Shown: piece after piece, positions 59,934 through 64,000 of the stretch | Layout: each line of letters starts with the position of its first letter | Position numbering within the stretch: position 1 is the first letter of the stretch | Source: Pedobacter riviphilus | GTDB lineage: Bacteria > Bacteroidota > Bacteroidia > Sphingobacteriales > Sphingobacteriaceae | Direction of reading: 5' to 3' | DNA length: 64,000 nt | NCBI RefSeq assembly: GCF_014692875.1 | Contig: NZ_CP061171.1 | Span: 186,001 to 250,000, forward strand | Program-made: the position numbers and the translations under genes | Notes under the pieces: generated by a model | Database searches by the model: none | What the model was told of the DNA's origin: nothing | Seen by the model: only the letters and a program-made list of their open reading frames with translations

Positions 59934-60560
59934 CTAATAAAGGTTATAAATCTCCTTAATATCCTTCAAAATCTTTTCGAAATCGATTTTTAGGTCGATT
60001 AACCTGCCTGTATGGATGTCAAATACCCAACCATGAACGGTTAAACCTCGTTCTGCAATTGCTTCTTGCACTGCTGCGGTTTTTAATAGGTTAACGCATT
60101 GCTCCTGAACATTCAGTTCTACCAGTCTGTTGTAGCGTGCGCCTTCATCTTCAATGGCATTTAACTCATCTTTGTGGATACGGTATACGTCGCGGATATT
60201 TCTTAACCAAGGATTTAATATACCTAAATCTGCAGGTTGCATGGCTGCTTTAACGCCGCCACAATTATAGTGGCCACAAACCACAATATGGTTTACTTTT
60301 AAGTGGCGTACGGCATAATTTAAAACGGTCATTACGTTTAAATCCACATTGTTTACCAGGTTGGCCACATTCCGGTGTACAAAAGCCTGACCTGGTTGTA
60401 TGCCCATTAAATCTTCTGCAGTAACACGGCTATCAGAACACCCGATGTACAAAAACTCAGGGCTTTGACCTTTCGATAATTCAGTAAAATAATCAGGATT
60501 AATGGCCAATTTCTCGGCAATCCATTTTTCGTTGTTCTTAAAAACTTCTTCTACATTCAT
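59934..60560 (-). CDS. beta-class carbonic anhydrase
   Basis: Interconverts CO2 and bicarbonate in the cytoplasm. The 208-residue protein shows the zinc ligands C41, H97 and C100 with the D43/R45 dyad (CSDSR; CGHYNCGG) and the family blocks VHRNVANLV and NYAVRHLKVNHIVVCGH. No signal peptide. It is a single gene that converges on the kduD terminator. Confidence 0.96.
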   Translation of the reverse strand: MNVEEVFKNNEKWIAEKLAINPDYFTELSKGQSPEFLYIGCSDSRVTAEDLMGIQPGQAFVHRNVANLVNNVDLNVMTVLNYAVRHLKVNHIVVCGHYNCGGVKAAMQPADLGILNPWLRNIRDVYRIHKDELNAIEDEGARYNRLVELNVQEQCVNLLKTAAVQEAIAERGLTVHGWVFDIHTGRLIDLKIDFEKILKDIKEIYNLY

Positions 60561-60987
60561 GCTTTTGCTTTAAATAGAATTCTGGGATATATAATTATAA
60601 TGAATGCTAAACAAGGTGTTTACATTGCCATAAAACTAAAAAAAGATTTCCTGATTTTGGCAAGTTATTCGTGTTTCCTCTTGTTTACTTAACTAACAAG
60701 TTTTGCCCCTAAATGTTTAGTGATCCGACAGATATTGAGGAAGGAAACCCAATTCGAGAATTGTTAATAGGTGTTGTGTAGGTTTTAATATTAGAGCCGT
60801 CATCCTGAATTTATTTCAGGGGCTATATTGTAGGAAAGATGCTAACCACGAAGCAGCTACAGGGCAATTGAAAACACTGCTACTTGTAAAATAAATTTAG
60901 CATGACGATCGTGTTAAGACAAAAGCACTAAAATCTATAATGAATATAAATATTAGCACCCTAGCTGTTAAAGTAATGATCACCAAA
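60561..60987. other. intergenic region without genes
   Basis: AT-rich. Contains one dispersed extragenic repeat, GTCATCCTGAATTTATTTC (about 60800). No RNA gene or coding frame is supported. Confidence 0.5.
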
Positions 60988-61041
60988 ATTAAAGCCAATA
61001 TCAATTACCCTATGCTTAGTAGGTTTTGATATTGGCTTTAT
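60988..61041 (-). terminator. long stem terminator after the 61048 gene
   Basis: TAAAGCCAATATCAA pairs with TTGATATTGGCTTTA around a 20-nt loop; on the minus strand it is followed by a T-rich stretch (TTAATTTTGG). Confidence 0.7.
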
Positions 61042-61047
61042 TAACTT

Positions 61048-61656
61048 TTAACTCGCAACCGCAACCGCATTTTTGTTAATGTGGTTTGGCAGTTCTTCAA
61101 GTGTGTATAAGTTAACTAGTGACTCTCTTAATACGTTTTTTGCATCGTACCAAGCGTTTTGTTGAGTGAAATGGCAAACTCCATTGGTCAGCTCGGTAAT
61201 AATTGCACCAATTAAGGTTGCAAAATGATTTTCGAAAACATCTCCGGAATGGTACTTTAAAGAAAATACTTTGCTGTAGTTTTGAAGCTGGGCCTCCACC
61301 TCTGCGCTCAATTTTACAGGTTTCGCAACCTTTCTTTTTTTCTTTTTGAATAAACCCAGTATCTTTTGTACGAAACTCTGTTTGATGATTTTTTCTTTAA
61401 AAAGTTTTTTCTTGTATTCTTTCAGATCGAATGATTTAAGAGACGCGCTAAAATTTAGTTTTAGGTTATTCTCATTAAATATTTCTAAGCTAGGTTTGTC
61501 CCATTTAAAAACAATCGCTAGGTTTCCGTTCGGGTTTCGAAATGAAAAAGACGAATTAATATCCAGAACATTTTCATGTTCATTTAAACGTTTTAAAATT
61601 GTTGGGATAAGATCGTCTGTTAAGGAATTGGTGTAGATGTTTATATAAGCACTCAT
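61048..61656 (-). CDS. hypothetical cytoplasmic protein
   Basis: The 202-residue protein lacks a signal peptide and membrane segments. Its first half is alternating strand-like sequence (INIYTNSLTDDLIPTILKRL, LAIVFKWDKPSLEIF); the centre is a very basic patch (LFKKKKRKVAKPVK) and the end is helical. No family recognised. It has its own terminator and stands alone. Confidence 0.6.
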   Translation of the reverse strand: MSAYINIYTNSLTDDLIPTILKRLNEHENVLDINSSFSFRNPNGNLAIVFKWDKPSLEIFNENNLKLNFSASLKSFDLKEYKKKLFKEKIIKQSFVQKILGLFKKKKRKVAKPVKLSAEVEAQLQNYSKVFSLKYHSGDVFENHFATLIGAIITELTNGVCHFTQQNAWYDAKNVLRESLVNLYTLEELPNHINKNAVAVAS

Positions 61657-61992
61657 GTTTAATTAAGATTAGCTGAAATCAATTATCGCAAATGGGCATG
61701 CCATAAGCTTTATTTATTGATAATTAAGGATATCACAATATTGCAGGGTGACCTATTTTAATAGATAACACTCCTTAATATCGATTAACTTGGAAATCTT
61801 AATGTGGATTGAAGGTTGTAGTTTTTCATTTATATGTGTGTTTGTGTGTGTAATATTGATTTTGAGAGAAAGACATAGATTAATTAATTTCTTTTTTTAA
61901 ATTTTTAACCTAAACGGACCAAACAGCAGAAACGTTACAGTTAATTTTAAAAATACTCTGTGAGCAATAATTATACCATAAAATAGCTGCTA
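61657..61992. other. intergenic region without recognised features
   Basis: AT-rich, with a TG-repeat-like stretch (TATATGTGTGTTTGTGTGTG). Nothing else is seen. Confidence 0.4.
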
Positions 61993-62634
61993 TTATTTTA
62001 ATCGTTCCAATAGTTTTTTCATGTTGCTTAGCTGTAAGATGTTTTTAAATTCAGATGTGTCAAAATCCTCTTTATTTATAACCTGCTTTAAGCTTCTGTT
62101 AAAGCTTCTTACAGAAATACCCAGGTAGGCAGCCATGTCTTCTTTTGATATCGAAATGTGCTCATCGGCCTGTAGTTTGAGCAATTTTAAAAGTGCATAT
62201 TCTAAAGTGTATAGCTGTTGAAAAGACGCACGTGTACTAGTTTGTATAATTCTGGTAGATAATTCCTGGAGTAAGATTGTAGTAAATTCACTACTCTTGC
62301 TTATCAACGAAAGGAAAAGATGGTTAGGAATAACATAGGTGGTAACATCACTTATAGCGGCTACATTGCAGAGGCAATCAATCTTTTTTAAAGCTTCTAA
62401 TTCGCCCACCACTTCGCCCTTACCTAAAAATTCGATAATAAAATCTTTCCCGTTTTCTTCAGAAATAAAACATTTGCTGATCCCATCTTTAATGATGTAG
62501 ATATTGCTGATTTTTTCGCCCTGCTCAATAAATTTATATCCTGCTTTAAAGTTTTTAACTGTAATGGCTTCTCCTTCATTTTCGGCACAAAAACGTTCGA
62601 TAAAAGATAAGAAAGTAAGGTTGGTACGTAGCAT
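61993..62634 (-). CDS. Crp/Fnr-family transcriptional regulator
   Basis: The 213-residue protein has an N-terminal cyclic-nucleotide-binding-like jelly roll (about 15-125; FIEQGEKISNIYIIKDGISKC, FIIEFLGKGEVVGELEAL) and a short C-terminal winged-helix domain (about 150-200; SISKEDMAAYLGISVRSFNRSLKQVI). No Fnr-type N-terminal cysteine cluster is seen. Effector and targets are unknown. It is divergent from the HAD hydrolase gene and might regulate it. Confidence 0.86.
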   Translation of the reverse strand: MLRTNLTFLSFIERFCAENEGEAITVKNFKAGYKFIEQGEKISNIYIIKDGISKCFISEENGKDFIIEFLGKGEVVGELEALKKIDCLCNVAAISDVTTYVIPNHLFLSLISKSSEFTTILLQELSTRIIQTSTRASFQQLYTLEYALLKLLKLQADEHISISKEDMAAYLGISVRSFNRSLKQVINKEDFDTSEFKNILQLSNMKKLLERLK

Positions 62635-62682
62635 ATTTAATTAGTCGAGACAAATGTCCTTTTTTAAAGGAAGTTGTTACTT

Positions 62683-62690
62683 TACTTTTG
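62683..62690 (+). promoter_or_regulatory. -7 promoter element TACTTTTG for the HAD gene
   Basis: Exact TAnnTTTG match 23 bp before the ATG at 62713, in the short gap shared with the Crp-type gene. Confidence 0.45.
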
Positions 62691-62712
62691 TGGCACTAAA
62701 GTAAGCATAACC

Positions 62713-63408
62713 ATGAAAAATCAAATTACTGTAATTGCTTTTGATGCTGATGATACCCTTTGGGTAAATGAACCTTATTTCCGCGAAACGGAAGAACAGT
62801 TTGCAGGTCTTTTAGAAGATTTTATGCCTCGACACAGTATTTTGGCAGAACTTTATAAAACTGAAATGGTCAATTTACCACTTTATGGTTATGGAATTAA
62901 AGGTTTTATGTTGAGTATGACCGAAACTGCCATGAAAATTTCTTTAGGGAAAATTGACCCAATAATTGTAGAGAAAATACTCGAACTGGGAAAAGAAATG
63001 CTCAATAAGCCAGTTGTATTACTTGATGGGGTAGAAGAGGTATTAAAAACCTTAACTGGAAAATATAAACTTGTTATAGCTACCAAAGGCGATTTACTAG
63101 ATCAGCAACGAAAATTGACGAAATCAGGACTGGATCATTATTTTCATCATATCGAAATTATGAGCGATAAACAGGAAAAAGATTATCAAAAACTGATTAA
63201 ACACCTGGATTGTAAACCTGAGGAGTTTTTAATGTTGGGTAATTCCTTGAAATCGGATGTTTTACCTGTATTGAATATTGGTGCACATGCCGTTCACATT
63301 CCTTTCCATACCACATGGGTGCATGAGCATATCGATCATGCCATTGAACATGCAAATTTTTATCAGATGGAAAGTCTATCTGAAGTTTTACCAAAATTAA
63401 TTGAATGA
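62713..63408 (+). CDS. HAD-superfamily hydrolase
   Basis: The start at ATG 62713 gives a 231-residue protein with motif I DADDTLW (about 9-15; nucleophile Asp in VIAFDADDTL), motif II region LVIATKGD, and late lysine and acidic motifs (KQEKDYQKLIKHL, MLGNSLKSDVLPV). It resembles small phosphoglycolate- or haloacid-dehalogenase-type phosphatases; the substrate is unknown. Its stop overlaps the start of the acetyltransferase gene (ATGA), so they are co-translated. Confidence 0.88.
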   Translation: MKNQITVIAFDADDTLWVNEPYFRETEEQFAGLLEDFMPRHSILAELYKTEMVNLPLYGYGIKGFMLSMTETAMKISLGKIDPIIVEKILELGKEMLNKPVVLLDGVEEVLKTLTGKYKLVIATKGDLLDQQRKLTKSGLDHYFHHIEIMSDKQEKDYQKLIKHLDCKPEEFLMLGNSLKSDVLPVLNIGAHAVHIPFHTTWVHEHIDHAIEHANFYQMESLSEVLPKLIE

Positions 63409-64000
63409 AAGAAAAAATAGATATAAACACCTGGATCAGAAAAGATCATTTTAAATTTTTTAGCGCCTTTGAAGAACCTTTCTTCGGCGTAACCGTAGAG
63501 GTAGATTGTACTGCCACCTACGAAGAAGCAAAAGAACATAACGTTTCTTTTTTTCTGCTTTATCTGCACAAATCGCTGGTAGCCGCCAATCAGATAGAAC
63601 CTTTTAGATACCGTATTATTGATGGCGAAGTTTGGAAGTACAGTAGCGTGAATGCCGCAGCTACCATTAACAGGCCAAATGGTACCTTTGGATTTGGATA
63701 CATGGATTTCTACAATGATTTTGAAGATTTTAGAACAGCAGCCAATAAGGAGATTGACAAAGTACAGACCAGCACAGGTTTAATCCCTTCTTTATCGGGC
63801 GAAAATGTAATTCATTATTCGGCACTGCCCTGGTTAAATTTCACTTCTTTATCACACGCCCGAAATTATGCTTACCAGGACAGCTGCCCTAAAATATCTT
63901 TTGGCAAGCTTAGAGATGAAAACGAAAGAAAAATAATGTCGGTTTCCATACATGTAAACCACGCCTTGATGGATGGCTTTAACGTTGCCCAGTTTGTAGA
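63405..64000 (+). CDS. chloramphenicol acetyltransferase-like (CatA family), cut by window edge
   Basis: About 198 codons are visible and the C-terminus lies beyond the window. The sequence begins MKEKIDINTWIRKDHFKFF and shows family blocks GVTVEVDCTATYEEAK, FGFGYMDFYNDF, SALPWLNFTSLSHARN and the catalytic His in NHALMDG (H-x3-D). True CatA proteins have about 215-220 residues. Resistance activity is not proven; many chromosomal homologues have unknown acceptors. Confidence 0.88.
   Translation, partial: MKEKIDINTWIRKDHFKFFSAFEEPFFGVTVEVDCTATYEEAKEHNVSFFLLYLHKSLVAANQIEPFRYRIIDGEVWKYSSVNAAATINRPNGTFGFGYMDFYNDFEDFRTAANKEIDKVQTSTGLIPSLSGENVIHYSALPWLNFTSLSHARNYAYQDSCPKISFGKLRDENERKIMSVSIHVNHALMDGFNVAQFV

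Noticed and set aside
1..64000. tRNA, rRNA or tmRNA genes
   Set aside because: No acceptor-stem/TPsiC pattern or rRNA core sequence was recognised by eye; a tRNAscan/Infernal run would be needed to exclude them fully.

Overview
The window looks like a chromosomal segment of a soil or freshwater Bacteroidota, most likely Pedobacter or a close relative in the Sphingobacteriaceae. The signs are SusC/SusD pairs, a one-protein hybrid two-component regulator, TAnnTTTG-type -7 promoter elements, few Shine-Dalgarno sites, an ECF sigma factor, DUF3347 plus multicopper oxidase, and a PL8 lyase that closely resembles, from memory, chondroitin AC lyase of Pedobacter heparinus. No rRNA, tRNA, CRISPR array or transposase was recognised.

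Layout. 1-9574: housekeeping genes (TamB-like protein cut by the window edge, tsaD, a TonB-dependent receptor, recA, nth). 9667-11110: a tandem array of a roughly 275-bp non-coding repeat. 11517-18630: copper genes (DUF3347 protein, multicopper oxidase with a barrel-like tail), an HTH regulator, a three-gene envelope cluster and an MFS transporter. 18779-23543: more repeats, an ECF sigma factor with a 66-residue companion, uvrA. 23552-28823: a LysE-type exporter and a Tat-exported phosphoesterase / outer-membrane protein / YVTN-phosphoesterase run. 29076-32520: msrA, repeats and two exported proteins. 32838-37649: an orphan SusC/SusD pair. 38190-40922: an S24-type repressor divergent from a four-repeat protein and a HEPN-type protein; this is the best candidate for an undescribed system. 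40919-59803: a polysaccharide utilisation locus. 59934-64000: carbonic anhydrase, a hypothetical gene, a Crp-type regulator, a HAD hydrolase and a partial CatA-like acetyltransferase.

How the genes work together. In the large locus the regulator (minus strand) would sense oligosaccharide in the periplasm and switch on the divergent genes. SusC/SusD import oligosaccharides, PL8 cleaves a uronic-acid polymer by beta-elimination, GH88 releases the unsaturated uronate, a DUF2264 protein and a divergent GH95-like enzyme trim side groups, and KduI and KduD carry the 4-deoxy-uronate towards 2-keto-3-deoxygluconate. There is no sulfatase, so the target is probably a non-sulfated hyaluronan/chondroitin-like or microbial uronic polymer.

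Two global observations matter for any reader. First, four genes are each broken by what looks like one missing base, three of them in homopolymers, so either the assembly has residual deletion errors or these are recent pseudogenes. Second, an interspersed repeat family with long inverted arms occurs at four intergenic loci in both orientations, and a small stem in it differs between loci in a compensatory way, which suggests selection on RNA or single-strand structure.
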